This document shows positions 48,601-58,465 of a stretch of DNA of 64,000 nt, one piece after another. Both the position numbers and the translations under genes were made by a program. Location of the stretch: assembly GCA_029834535.1 (NCBI GenBank), contig JAQMWT010000416.1, forward strand, positions 1-64,000, given 5' to 3'. The notes beneath the pieces are model-generated. The model was not told the origin of the DNA, did not search any database, and saw only the letters and a list, made by a program, of their open reading frames with translations. Positions within the stretch are counted from its first letter, which is position 1. Each line of letters opens with the position of its first letter. The stretch comes from Chrysophaeum taylorii (lineage: Eukaryota > Sar > Pelagophyceae > Pelagomonadales > Pelagomonadaceae).

Positions 48601-49275
48601 TGCTGCGTGCAGCCACCGATTTCCTGTCCAAGGTTCGAGAGTTGTCGCTCCCAGGGTGACACAGCTGCATCGTCGAGGCCCTGGAGAATGTCAAAAACCA
48701 AGGTGGCCTGAACTGCGACTACAGAGCAGCCGCCGTCGTTTTTTCGGTGCTCGCGACGACGCTCTTTAGCGACAAGTACCGGAGGGAGCTGCTCCTCGCT
48801 ATTTGTACCCCGGCATTAAAGCCTATGAACATCGTCGCCGAGTGCAATTTCTCCGCATGCCCACGGTCGTGGCACCGCGACATCTTCGACGCCGGTTCCT
48901 TCGGGAGATTCATTCACGAAGTGCTATGTTTGCTCGACAACTACCGCGATCACCCCGAAATTTTCGCTCCCCATCCCGACGATGGGCACGAAGCCCTAGA
49001 GGCATGTTCGCCGGTCCTTCCGCCTCTCCGGGCGCTGATATTATACTCGACCGGGACGCTCTCGCCACCCGACAAGCACAAGCCGTCGGTTCTAAAGTGG
49101 CGCCTCGTTGATGGTCACGGCAAGCCTTGGAAGGAGCAGCACAAGCCGATCTGGGCCGCAACGTGCAGTTTCGAGATCTTTATCTCCACGGGGTTCAAGG
49201 ACCATGCCGAGGTGGCAAAGTTCCTCTTCGACATGTTAAAGAAATTCGATGGCAGTGATCTGTATGACACTTGAG
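45620..49275 (+). pseudogene. Decayed or multi-exon gene of unknown function
   Basis: Plausible coding pieces occur in succession on the plus strand: MDDAAHLAQVARRFGLSLEA (45,682), a basic Arg-rich stretch, VNLFVEVRSRPGELVRDSHA (46,310-47,200, ending in an Asp/Glu-rich tract), EETSGLEKTVFDIVQQPGKG (47,230), RLAEALGVLGGMTTLSVRVI (to 47,765), MSIQVDCAPSTTVALSRRAV (47,749-48,000), MDGKCVAALLLLEAV (48,411) and RRELLLAICTPALKPMNIV to GSDLYDT (48,747-49,274). Frames change between pieces; possible splice donors (caggtaaag at about 48,063) leave open whether these are exons or frameshifts. No domain is recognised, and no retroelement motif is present. Confidence 0.4.
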
Positions 49276-50025
49276 TCTATGGCAGCGTCATACCCCTCTC
49301 GCGCCCCGGGCGCACGCCCTCAAGTTCGCGACACCCTTCTGAAACCCGCGCTATCCTCGGCTCCCCACAAGACCTTCGACGTGCCTTGCCTTTTCCCTTT
49401 AAGGCTTTCCTCGATCATGTCGCCCGCGTGGAAACCCCAGCTACAACTCTACGTCTCCAGATCGATATGGTCACGAGTTCCCCCCTCGTAAAAGATATGA
49501 GCACTTCGTTAGGCGGGACGGGCAGGCCTAGCTCGAAGGTGCGCGGTCTGTAGAGATAGAAAATTCCATTTAGGGTAAGGACCCCCCACCCTTACCTCAC
49601 ACTCACACTAAACAACCAAAAATCGCTGTGTCGAACACCGTGCTGCTCTTTGTGTCGTTAGAGGAGAGGACGAAAGGCAGCACTACCACTGCCACCATTC
49701 TCTACCAGAGGCACAGTGATTTTTACTGTTCTCTAGGTTTGGACCCAGTCCGGTACTGGTAGAGAAATGTCCTCCGAAAGACATCGATCTCGATCGACGT
49801 CTCGGACAAAGACTCAGGATTTCCAGACAAGAGCTATCTCCTGAAGTTCCTGAAAGTTTTAAGACCTATTCAAGTCTCATCGCTTGCTACTGGTGAACAA
49901 GTGTGAGCAAAGTGTGAAAGGCAAACAACAACGCGCAAAACGCAACCCCGAAAACGATAGCGACTCACGACCCACAAGTCCCGAGTCTGGAAGTAGCGAC
50001 GCAACTCGCTACACAACAAGCTCTC

Positions 50026-50480
50026 ATGCAACAGTTCAAAGCTAATTTCTTTGATCAACTCGCCGCTGATCAAGCTATTCTCAAAGCCAAAATCGCCGCT
50101 GAAATCGCCGCTGAGTACGCTGTTCTAAGAGCCAAAATCACTGCCGCAATCGAAGCTCGAGACGAGCAACTTGATCAAGACGTGCAACTCGATCGAGACG
50201 AGCAACTTGAACAAGCTCCCCAACCAGCTGTTCATACGGCACCCCCCTCAAGCAGAAGCGAGCTTCTCGCGAAGTCGCGACCCAAGACCCGATCATCTCG
50301 ATGGTCACCCCCCCTCATGCCGACAGCCCCACCGGATATCAAACACCCCACGGCAAAGTTTCAGACCCCACTGCCTTCCCTCCGGACCCAGGCATAGTCA
50401 AGGTTACTCCACAACCTGGCACACCCCACATTCACGAGGACACTCCACCTTGTTCGAATATCGCACCAGCAATGTAGAAC
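50026..50480 (+). pseudogene. N-terminal part of the E2 protein
   Basis: It encodes MQQFKANFFDQLAADQAILK, an Ala-rich helical stretch and EARDEQLDQDVQLDRDEQL in one frame, which E1 has in two. A change of frame in the Pro-rich region follows at about 50,240, and a TAG near 50,478 ends the next piece (APAM in E1). Confidence 0.45.
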
Positions 50481-50649
50481 ACTCCACCACCACCACCACT
50501 AAACATTACTCCCTTCACTCCACCAACCCCACCGGAGCCTCCACCTCCTTCACTGGAGCCTAACTCCCCACTATCGGCGACTCCCGCTACACCATCTATT
50601 CAAGTTCCCCAACATCCTCGTCAACCCCCTCGCCGCACCACTCATCTCC

Positions 50650-52635
50650 TTGATGATCATGCCACCTACGGCCTTGACGGCCCCGGCACCTTCATCCCTG
50701 ACCAAGCCCCCACCGCGGCTCAGGCTCCTGCCGCCCCACTGTCGGATTCTCTTGTCCGATATCCATCATCTTCCGCAAGTCACTCTCCTCAGGACTTTCC
50801 TCTCCATCCAAAATACCATGCCACCTACGGCCACGACGGCCCCGGCACTTCCATTCCTACCCCAGCTCCTTCCGCGGCTCAAGCTCCTGGCGCCCAACCA
50901 TCGTACCCTCCTGACAGACCTTCATCACCTTTCGAACTTTCGACGCTGTTCCCCCGATTTGCACCTCCACCCGCGTGACTACGCATTCCACGACTACGAC
51001 CATTCCACCGTCTCCACCCAAGCAAACACCCACCTCCTTTCTCAAAGTTCCAATGCACCTCCGTCTGCGCTCCAACGCGAGTTGGCCACCACTAAGGCTG
51101 CATTACGCTCCCAAACCGCTGACTTGGCCGCAACCAAGGCCACGCTCATTCGCAAGGACAGTGCTTTGTCCTCCACAGCCAACAAACTCACCATCATCGA
51201 CGCCGCCCTGGCTTTCGCCCCTGCCCAGCTCGCCATCCAAGCCGACGAACTGGTCCCCACCCACGCTGAACTCCATCTCACCCACACCCAGTTCAAGGCA
51301 CTCGAAACTGCCCACGCTGACATCCGCAACTCCCACTTTGAAACCAACGCCGTCCTCCACACCATTCTTACCTCCTTGGATGCCACCCACCCCACCCAGG
51401 ATGCTGCATCGCATCTTTCACCTCCTTTCCCCATCCACAACCAACCCTCATCCCCTTCCGAACCAACCTCCAATGCCTCTCCCCCGATTCTCCCCGAGTA
51501 TCATCACCACCTCCACGGATGCCCTGGACCCGGTTCTCCTGGTTCACCACCCACTCCGCCTATCTGTTCTCAACCCCCCGCCATCTCTGGCCCCTCCTCC
51601 TCCTCTGCCAAATCACTCTTCGCCTCTCTGGCACCCCCTGAACCCCCTTGCACCCGCTCGCCTTATCAGCCACCTGGTTCATTCCAACTCGACCACATCC
51701 CCGCGTCCGAGTTGCGAGGGCGTACATCCAACACCAGCGACCGTACCCCTACCACCAGCGACGATCACCTCGTGCAAAGTCCCACCAAGAAACAAGACCA
51801 CCAACATCAAGAGTCGACGAGTTCCGAACTATCGAAAGACAGCTCTTTGCCTGATGGTCATGCTCACCATCATGATGCCAAAACATGCATAAGGGCGTCT
51901 TCTCTCTTCGGGCACAACGGCCCAGGAAGCAGTCTTGTCGAAGGAACACCAAGCCACCTCTTTCCCACGTTCGACAAGTCAAAGAACAAGACACCTCGAG
52001 ATGTTCCCGAGTATTATGCCTACATCGACTATGGCAATCACACCCAAGAACCTAAGGCTCCGCCGTATTCTATGCCCCAGGCACAAGAGCCGCAGGCCAC
52101 TGACAACATCCCCTCGGATTCAGCCCCCTGGTATGATGCATACAGCGAAGAAGCAAGACCCACTTCACTAGTCTCGAAGATGGTCTCCTCGACCATTCCA
52201 GATCAGCCGCCTGATCCAAGCACCATCAATGATCCCGCAATGCCGTATCCACAAGGACAAGACACGCGGTCAACGGTCCCACGGTCACCATACTCGCAGG
52301 CACTCACCGCACCTGCCGGTGTCAGCTCAGATTCACCAGGCACTCCCGCGTTGTTCGACATCTCTCGATCAGCAGCTCCCGATCACTTCGAAGCTGGTTT
52401 CACCTCGCCGCCTTCTCCCCCGAAGACAGGCGCGCACTGCCGCTCACCGACGCTCGCTGCTGCACCCACCATCCACCTTCTCGGCCGGATGCACTGGATG
52501 ACACTGCTCAGCAGGTTGCATGGACCCATCTGCGACCACCATGTCACGATTCGATGGATGTCTTCGCACGAGCACCAGTCGCAGCACCTGATCACCCGCT
52601 CCCTAACTTTCGGTCGGAGGATGCACTCCTTTTGA
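50650..52635 (+). CDS. E2 protein, middle part (661 codons)
   Basis: It matches the N-terminal about 600 residues of the 1,700-residue E1 protein: Pro/Ser-rich stretch, coiled-coil-like segment (ATTKAALRSQTADLAATKA), ELRGRTSNTSDRTPTTSDDH, LFGHNGPGSSLVEG and PEYYAYIDYGNHTQEP. A frameshift near 52,290 moves the homology to another frame, so the last about 110 codons are out of register. Two YGHDGPG motifs at the start are partly displaced by small indels. Function unknown. Confidence 0.5.
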   Translation: MMIMPPTALTAPAPSSLTKPPPRLRLLPPHCRILLSDIHHLPQVTLLRTFLSIQNTMPPTATTAPALPFLPQLLPRLKLLAPNHRTLLTDLHHLSNFRRCSPDLHLHPRDYAFHDYDHSTVSTQANTHLLSQSSNAPPSALQRELATTKAALRSQTADLAATKATLIRKDSALSSTANKLTIIDAALAFAPAQLAIQADELVPTHAELHLTHTQFKALETAHADIRNSHFETNAVLHTILTSLDATHPTQDAASHLSPPFPIHNQPSSPSEPTSNASPPILPEYHHHLHGCPGPGSPGSPPTPPICSQPPAISGPSSSSAKSLFASLAPPEPPCTRSPYQPPGSFQLDHIPASELRGRTSNTSDRTPTTSDDHLVQSPTKKQDHQHQESTSSELSKDSSLPDGHAHHHDAKTCIRASSLFGHNGPGSSLVEGTPSHLFPTFDKSKNKTPRDVPEYYAYIDYGNHTQEPKAPPYSMPQAQEPQATDNIPSDSAPWYDAYSEEARPTSLVSKMVSSTIPDQPPDPSTINDPAMPYPQGQDTRSTVPRSPYSQALTAPAGVSSDSPGTPALFDISRSAAPDHFEAGFTSPPSPPKTGAHCRSPTLAAAPTIHLLGRMHWMTLLSRLHGPICDHHVTIRWMSSHEHQSQHLITRSLTFGRRMHSF

Positions 52636-53639
52636 CTGCCGATCCTTATGTCTCACCGCGACCAAGCCCCTGGAAAGCTTTCCCCATGGCTGCAGTAACA
52701 GACACAGATTTCGAGCGTTCTGAACGACCCGATCAGCCGCAAACTATGCACGATTCCATTGCGACAACTTCGGTCCTGTATGTCCCCTTGCATAGCTCTC
52801 TTCTGGACGCCACACGCTTGCGCTGCCTCCGGAAAATCGACGTTGCGCTCTCAGGAAACATTCTCCGCGCACTATGCACAGACTCGCTCCAACTGAACCA
52901 CTTCTGTAAGCATTTTCGCATCACTGGAAAGTACGACAAACGTTCCACGTCAGCTGCCGGCTCCACCACAAACATGCACCCAAGTCACGTACGTTGCCTC
53001 CCTCAAAAGCGTCTTATCGCTCAGCACGTCACTCCTCATTTGAGGACGCATGTCACATGCCCGCACCTTCGAATGCACTACACGCCTAAGGGCAACCCTG
53101 GTCACTACGGCACTCACTGCTCTGGTCCCAGCATCTCCGCTATCGAGGATGCACCCAGCAGGACTGACCCTTACATCGCCCTTGGCTCTCCTGCACTCTC
53201 CTTCGGCGATCCCTCTTTTCGAATTCCCGCACTGGACCCCAAGCATTCCAGGCAGGATACTCTCCACCACGGGATCTCAGCTCACGCGCCCATCTGCCCT
53301 ACCTTGCAGACAGGTCAGCCGCGAGCCACACCCCTTTTCGCACTGACTTCGGACCACCCGCATCACGCGCTTTTGCTCTTGGGGCATGACACGCTTTTCG
53401 ATGCTCTCCGCGTCACCGCCTCCAACACCATGACACTCGTCATTTCCACCGACACTCCGCGCCGCAACGTATCTCACGACCTTCAGATCACCAACATAAG
53501 TCGCTCGCGCCCGTACCACGTCGCGCACGCCTTACGAGGGCGTATTTCAATTGGTGACCTCACAGGTCTTTCGATGCATTTTCCGACGTCCGACTTTGAA
53601 CTTACGAGTTACTTTATGGCAATCTACACAATCAAATAG
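52554..53639 (+). CDS. E2 protein, distal part (361 codons)
   Basis: It matches E1 residues from MDVFARAPVAAPDHPLPNFR through ALRGRISIGDLTGLSMHFPT to the point where E2 ends (YFMAI). The last four codons (YTIK) come from the flanking sequence. It is open throughout and almost the same as E1. No domain is recognised. Confidence 0.5.
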   Translation: MDVFARAPVAAPDHPLPNFRSEDALLLTADPYVSPRPSPWKAFPMAAVTDTDFERSERPDQPQTMHDSIATTSVLYVPLHSSLLDATRLRCLRKIDVALSGNILRALCTDSLQLNHFCKHFRITGKYDKRSTSAAGSTTNMHPSHVRCLPQKRLIAQHVTPHLRTHVTCPHLRMHYTPKGNPGHYGTHCSGPSISAIEDAPSRTDPYIALGSPALSFGDPSFRIPALDPKHSRQDTLHHGISAHAPICPTLQTGQPRATPLFALTSDHPHHALLLLGHDTLFDALRVTASNTMTLVISTDTPRRNVSHDLQITNISRSRPYHVAHALRGRISIGDLTGLSMHFPTSDFELTSYFMAIYTIK

Positions 53640-53900
53640 TCCTCTGATTTGTGCTTAAGCTCATCATCATGGTCTAGCGCGTCCCGAGGTATGTAGCACT
53701 ATACACTTTACCTTTCTCGTGTAGTTCTAGATGCCGCCTGTCGTGTTCTGAGGATATAGGGAACATACCATTTCATTCCCCGAATTAAATACTTCCAGAC
53801 GTTCATGATGAGACGGGATGGTTTCCCAGGTGACTTACCACTGCTTGCTAAAGGCTCTGCAGGTTGTGGGCCCAGGCGGGTCCCTGCGAAACCATGAGTT
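53633..53900. other. Unassigned segment with weak repeats
   Basis: It starts with the 70-bp repeat also found at 13,046. Then 53,740-53,860 resembles 21,520-21,650 with many differences (gtgagacgggatggt, ccactgc). No gene. Confidence 0.4.
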
Positions 53901-54264
53901 AAACTAACTACCTAACTAACCTCAGACCTCTCCCGAGCATGGGAGCCAGGCCGGACCGACAGGTGCCAGTCCGGAATCACGGGCCTGTAGACGAGGAGCG
54001 CCGAAAGGTCGGTCGGCGGAGAGTGACCATCAAGCTTGTCGCTATGCGACGAGGAGACCGCGATGTGACTGACAACCAACTCGTCGATAACCTTCCGTCT
54101 TCGCCCCCGGCCATACCCCGTCCCACTGCGAACGTTCCGGCTGCCAACCGGCCCGCCCGGGAGGCGAATAGGTGCCAACCTACGCCGGGAGGGCGGATGC
54201 CCTCGCAAGGCTCAGGATTCATGAGGCACCGTCCTCCATCGCAACCGCAGTCGGCGATCAGGGT
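53901..54264 (-). mobile_element. SINE-like element, subfamily B
   Basis: A full-length minus-strand copy with its GTTA tail at 53,901 and head at 54,264, lacking only a few bases relative to the copy at 21,964. No clean target duplication seen. Confidence 0.75.
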
Positions 54265-54309
54265 AAGGGTAAGTTTCAGTTTACCATGAGTTATAACGTG
54301 CACGTAACC

Positions 54310-55679
54310 TGTTACGACTGGAATGAGGCGTTAGACTAGCGATAAGAGAAAGACGTAGGGATACTGGATACGTGGTGATACGTGGTGCAGGGGTAAGTGT
54401 CATAGCTTCTTCACACAGGTGCTGGAAAAGAAAGAAAAGGAAAAAGGGGTAAGTGAGGTCCTCACACAGGTGCTGGAAAAAGAAAAAGGAAGAAGAGGGG
54501 GAAAAAAAAGGGGTAAGTGAGACGCTCACCGATGAGAAGCTTTGAGGAAGACGTCAATAGAGGCATTGTGGCAAGAAAGAAACAACAGAGATCAGGGCGA
54601 AGATCACGAAGTGAGGTAAAGAGCACGAAGCCGGAGGAAGGAAGGAGCTTCCGTACTGCGGGTGAAAATGTCGCTAAGATTGTGAAGGCGGGGTATGAGT
54701 TTGAGATCAGTGATGTGGTTGCGATGATATTCGGCGGTACTGTAAAAGCGAATGTCAATATGGCGGGTGCGCCGTGTGAGACATTGGAGACGGACTTGGG
54801 TGACGGTGGTGCTATTAACGACATACATTGGGACTGTGTGACGAGGGAGATCAAAGTCATCAAAAAGTTTGAGAAGCCAAGAGAGCTCAGCAGTAGCAGC
54901 GTAAAGAGCGAGCAATTCAGCTTCAAAAGAAAAAAAAAAAGCGAGCAAGTAAGTACTGCGAGCGGGAGCAGTAGGCTATCATAGAGCCAGAAAGGAGAAA
55001 ACAAAAACCAGTTGTGGAGTGGCGGTCATCAGGGTCGTCGGCCCAGCTGGAGTCGGAATAACCACAGAGACGAAGGGTAGAATCGCGACCAAGAATAAGG
55101 GCAAGATCCTGAGAACCGTCGAGATAACGCAGAGTGTGGGATAAAGCGTGCCAGTGGGGTGTACCAGGATTGTGGGAAAAACGCGCACACTGATTGACGG
55201 ACCAAGTGATATCAGGGCGAGTCATGATGGAAATGAAGAGGACACAGCCAACAATACGGCGAAAAGGGATGCGCGCCATGAAGATGTGATCTGGAGAACC
55301 AGGAGCAGGACAATCTGCCGCAGAAAGATGAAGGCCTTTGGGAGCTGGAGTTTGTTCAGGTTTACTGTTGATGAAGCGATTTTCGGTAAGGATTTCACGG
55401 ATAGCATGAGATTGGTCAAGAGTGAGGGTTTTCTGAGAGCGATCACGCGTAATGCGAAGACCAACGTAAGAGGTGAGATCAAGCTCATTGACGTCAGTGA
55501 AGGTTCGGAAACGGAGGAAAAAGGCTTGGTAATGGCCAATGCAATGACGAGGGTGCGCCACAAGAAGATCATCAACGACAAGAACGAGACGTAGGACAAC
55601 GGTAGAATTGAGCACGAGCTTGTAATGGCAAGTGTCACCAGATCCGCGAACGAAGCCACAATCATTGAGAAGGAAGCGC
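54310..55679 (-). mobile_element. C1: 5'-truncated Ty1/copia element
   Basis: It carries the C-terminal part of copia RT and RNase H and a 3' region beginning (on the plus strand) at tgttacgactgg, as in C2. Pieces: 55,681-54,923 (VLVVDDLLVAHP, SYVGLRITRDRSQ, RPDITWSVNQCARF) and 54,948-54,604 (RNase H end, EAELLALYAATAELSWLL). An A-run expansion at about 54,930 shifts the frame. It ends abruptly at 55,679, where G3 sequence starts. Confidence 0.85.
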
Positions 55680-55681
55680 AA
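54604..55681 (-). pseudogene. C1 copia RT and RNase H fragment
   Basis: This is the C-terminal part of copia Pol. RT is present from LLNDCGFVRGSGDTCHYKLV, with the catalytic box VVDD (family usually YVDD). RNase H carries GYSDSSWADDPDDRHSTTG (first Asp), the Glu in AELLALYAATAEL, and the region HIDIRFYSTAEY. The DNST motif of C2 (VDNSTTV) reads VNSTTV here, so a catalytic Asp is changed to Asn. Broken by an A-run indel near 54,930. Confidence 0.85.
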
Positions 55682-55931
55682 CCCCGTGGTAGTTCAGGTT
55701 TATGGGCAACAGCACCATGCGATGCAAAAGAGCCTGAGCACAGTTGAGAACCGCGTTTACGCTCGCTTGTGCAAGATTGAAGACCTCCAGCGTTCACCGC
55801 CGAAACGAGCGGGAGCTTCTACGACTTGGGGAGTCCCTACAGTTACGCCTTCTCAAAGTTCGAACAGCGATGCCTATGAAGTGATAGCCTATGCTGCGCG
55901 CACGATGAAGGTCGAGCCTGGGCGCACTTAA

Positions 55932-56492
55932 TGCGTGCCAGTCGCTCTTTCAGACCCCATGGAAACCGGGCAAGTTTTCGTTGCTACGTCTTCTGGATAC
56001 GAGCAACCTGGGGTAGTCGATGGAATGTGTTCTTCTCCCCCCTGTGAGGATCACGACAAGTTCGCAGCTCGAGTGGCGATCTCCTCTACCCAGGATGTGC
56101 CGACCGTGATTACTCAAGGTGAAGTTCTCGCTTTGGGCGATATAGATCGCTTTGATGACGAGCTGAATGTTGAAACGGTCGACGATTTAACGAAGGATGG
56201 TGAAGCCAAATCAGACAAGGCTAACCTATCGTTCACTGTTTCGGTCGCAAGCCATCTGACTCGAGGCGATGCGGCTCCCGAACCGATGCTTTTGAGCTCG
56301 GTGCAGAAGGCGTCTCCTTCTGCCGATAAGAAGAAGTATTCTCGTCAAGAATCGCTCGGTAACGACGATTCGACCGACGAACCGACGAGGAGGAAAAGAA
56401 ATGCCGAGAAGTTACAGAAGGCGAGAATCGCCGAAGGCTTGAAAAGTCCACTGGGTGCCGATCACGTATCGCAAGGTTGTGATGCTCTTTAG
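55932..56492 (+). CDS. G3 acidic linker upstream of the methyltransferase
   Basis: 185 open codons, rich in Asp, Glu, Ser and Val (LGDIDRFDDELNVETVDDLT), ending with a basic stretch (RRKRNAEKLQKARIAEGL). It corresponds to the acidic linker between protease and methyltransferase in G2 (ELEATDDVC, DDDEVEEDVL). A frameshift near 56,450 separates it from the methyltransferase frame. No domain of its own. Confidence 0.55.
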   Translation, partial: CVPVALSDPMETGQVFVATSSGYEQPGVVDGMCSSPPCEDHDKFAARVAISSTQDVPTVITQGEVLALGDIDRFDDELNVETVDDLTKDGEAKSDKANLSFTVSVASHLTRGDAAPEPMLLSSVQKASPSADKKKYSRQESLGNDDSTDEPTRRKRNAEKLQKARIAEGLKSPLGADHVSQGCDAL

Positions 56493-57048
56493 CGGCGCCG
56501 GAGGAAGTACTTTAGGACTGCAACGAGCGAATGAGTTGTGCGGGACGTCGTTTCGAGTCGTCCTTGCTCTTGACTCTTCAACAGCTGCCAACAAGATTAA
56601 CCAGAAGAATTTTCTGAAGATACCTGTGGTTCAGCACACTCTCTGCGGACGATATGACTCGACCCTCCGATTGATCAAGGCTTATTTGCCTGAAGCGGAA
56701 TGGTCATCGTCGATGTGTATGGCGTCTCCACCCTGCGTTCATTCAGCACTCTGCGACTTGACTTCCAGAGATGTTGGCAGGGGAGTTACGGCCACTAGTT
56801 GGACGATGAAGCTGTGCAAAATGGCTGGCTTCATGATGTGGCTGATTGAACAGGAGGCGTCCATTATTTCTTATATAGCGCGTTTACACCCTTACGTGTA
56901 CGTCGTCAATTTTCATGATATCACGCCCACTTTGATGAGCTCTCGCGTGCGATTGTTGGTTTTCAGTCACCCACTGCACTTGCAAGAGGCTCCGAAGACA
57001 TGTGCGAATATGCAACAAGTTTGCTGCAGCTTTAGGTTACGCTCATGA
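56455..57048 (+). CDS. G3 C5 cytosine methyltransferase, motifs I-VIII
   Basis: Motif I is VVMLFSGAGGSTLGL (56,476-56,520), followed by FRVVLALDSS (motif II). Motif IV is MASPPC, with its cysteine codon at 56,734. Then come a helical segment (TSWTMKLCKMAGFMMW), motif VI-like LIEQEAS, VYVVNFHDITPT and motif VIII SSRVRLLVF. G2 aligns along the whole length (FAGAGGSTLG, TSPPC, LEQEPS, CSRTRLL). The same Gln replaces the motif VI Asn. The frame is lost near 57,010, and motifs IX-X follow in the next ORF. Catalytic cysteine and cofactor loop are intact in this copy. Confidence 0.88.
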   Translation: MPITYRKVVMLFSGAGGSTLGLQRANELCGTSFRVVLALDSSTAANKINQKNFLKIPVVQHTLCGRYDSTLRLIKAYLPEAEWSSSMCMASPPCVHSALCDLTSRDVGRGVTATSWTMKLCKMAGFMMWLIEQEASIISYIARLHPYVYVVNFHDITPTLMSSRVRLLVFSHPLHLQEAPKTCANMQQVCCSFRLRS

Positions 57049-57382
57049 ACGCCACCTGCTCCAGCTGAATAATCTCGGCTCGTCCCAAGAAGCAACAGAT
57101 ACGGCTTACACCGTTACGCGAGTTCCTCTTCGTTTGGGACCGCATCGCTCGGACACTCAGCTTTTGACTCTCGAGATGACGGCCGAGTTGCTCACGATGC
57201 CGCTGGGCCATGATTGGGCTAGCTTGTCTAAGACAGATTCGTTCAAACATTTAGCGTCTGTCGTCCCTCCAGACACTCTTGCGATTTTAGCAGTCGATCT
57301 GCACAACTCCGTGACCAGACGTTCCCGCCAAAATGGCGAAGTCATGCCGACCGCGTTGAGCCCGACAGATCGATCCTTTTAG
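57002..57382 (+). CDS. G3 methyltransferase, motifs IX-X
   Basis: The reading starts in register at about 57,012 (AAALGYAHERHL). It gives TVTRVPLRLGPHRSDTQLLT, motif IX (LLTLEMTAELLTMPLG, about 57,158) and motif X (LASVVPPDTLAILA, 57,250-57,291), matching RPLTLQMHQE and LGSIVPPATM of G2. The ORF then runs into the linker and stops at 57,380 (TAG), where G2 continues. Confidence 0.82.
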   Translation: MRICNKFAAALGYAHERHLLQLNNLGSSQEATDTAYTVTRVPLRLGPHRSDTQLLTLEMTAELLTMPLGHDWASLSKTDSFKHLASVVPPDTLAILAVDLHNSVTRRSRQNGEVMPTALSPTDRSF

Positions 57383-57447
57383 TAGTATTTGCGAATTTCC
57401 GACACCACCCTTCGTCACGTACAGACTCCAGTTAAATACGCGTACTC

Positions 57448-57879
57448 GTGTCGTTAAGTGGGTGTCAAAAGATGATCTCCAGGATCCCACTAAATGGGAA
57501 CCGCCAGATGTCCCTATGCTTCCGCTTCCAACAGATGCGCCGGGGACGGCTCATGCTTTTTCTGCTGCCCCCCCCCCGACAATCGAGAGTGGACGTTCCG
57601 CCGGATCCTGAACCCGAACAGGAGCCGAACGTAAGGAGCGAGCCGAATGTGCGCGTCAAATGTGAAAAGATCAATAAGAGCCACCCTGAGGTGAGGTTCA
57701 AATACGAAGAAAAGTTCGATGTGCCATGGAAGGATGCGCCGCGCGACGCGGACAGTGTACCGTTACCACAGACTCCGGAGCACGTCAAGGACAATGATGC
57801 GATGAAAGTCATAACTTCGACGAAGGAAGAAGTCGAAAAGGTTGTTCGAGAACTGGGACGACAACCCGCATCTGGATGA
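57448..57879 (+). CDS. G3 linker between methyltransferase and RT
   Basis: From about 57,640 it reads VKCEKINKSHPEVRFKYEEK, FDVPWKDAPRDADSVPLPQT and EEVEKVVRELG, matching YDVPWADAP and EEVMTELG of G2. The early part is out of frame relative to G2. Frames change again at about 57,860 into RT. Confidence 0.6.
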   Translation: MSLSGCQKMISRIPLNGNRQMSLCFRFQQMRRGRLMLFLLPPPRQSRVDVPPDPEPEQEPNVRSEPNVRVKCEKINKSHPEVRFKYEEKFDVPWKDAPRDADSVPLPQTPEHVKDNDAMKVITSTKEEVEKVVRELGRQPASG

Positions 57880-58465
57880 GGATGCGAAGATGATGTTGAG
57901 CCACTGCGTGCAATACGCGTGGGCCTTTTTTGATCCGATTATGAGACCCGTGGACTCGCCACCGGTTTCTCTACGATTTAAAGACACAACCCCACGACCG
58001 ATCAAGATGACGCCTTATAGGTTGACGCCAGCAAAGCTCGAGTGTCTCAGAAAGCAGATCACTGAGTGGTGTCGCGATGGAGTCATCCGACCGGCGAACT
58101 TTCCGTGGGGATTCCCTGTACTGATACTGCCTAAGAAGGGAGCAGAGGCTGGGACGTCGAATGCTTTTCGTGCTGCTGTTGACTTGCGTCGGCTCAATGA
58201 TCAGCTGGTCAACGACAGTTGGCCGAATATTCGTCAAGGTGATGCTTTGGCTTTTCTTGCCATGCGCCGTTGGCGGACGTGCATTGATATTCGAAGGGGT
58301 TATCATAACCTACGTTTGGACGCCGCCGCTCAGGACGCCGTTACGATGGTTAGTCCACTTGGAGCCCATAGTTTCTTGCGCTTGCCTCTGGGAGTAAAAA
58401 CAGCAGGAGCTCTCTTCTGTAAGCACATGGCTAGCGATTTGTCCTTATTGTCGACGATATTATGA
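57842..58465 (+). CDS. G3 reverse transcriptase, N-terminal part
   Basis: It has AWAFFDPIMRPVDSP, IKMTPYRLTPAKLECLRKQI, DGVIRPANFPWGFPVLILPK, AVDLRRLN, DIRRGYHNLRLD and RLPLGVKTAG, all standard for Ty3/gypsy RT. A deletion of about 10 codons plus a frameshift at about 58,440 removes the sequence just before the catalytic box, which appears in the next frame as LIVDDIMMG. Confidence 0.85.
   Translation: MFENWDDNPHLDEDAKMMLSHCVQYAWAFFDPIMRPVDSPPVSLRFKDTTPRPIKMTPYRLTPAKLECLRKQITEWCRDGVIRPANFPWGFPVLILPKKGAEAGTSNAFRAAVDLRRLNDQLVNDSWPNIRQGDALAFLAMRRWRTCIDIRRGYHNLRLDAAAQDAVTMVSPLGAHSFLRLPLGVKTAGALFCKHMASDLSLLSTIL

Larger units (their letters stand above)
49552..53632 (+). mobile_element. E2: inverted, 3'-truncated copy of E1
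   Basis: It begins with the same leader (gatagaaaattccattt, C run, to ttctctagg at about 49,736) and follows E1 in order to 'tacttatggca', where E1 continues and E2 stops. It is on the plus strand, 28 kb from E1, so the two form a pair of inverted repeats of about 4.1 kb. Identity is high by eye. Confidence 0.7.
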
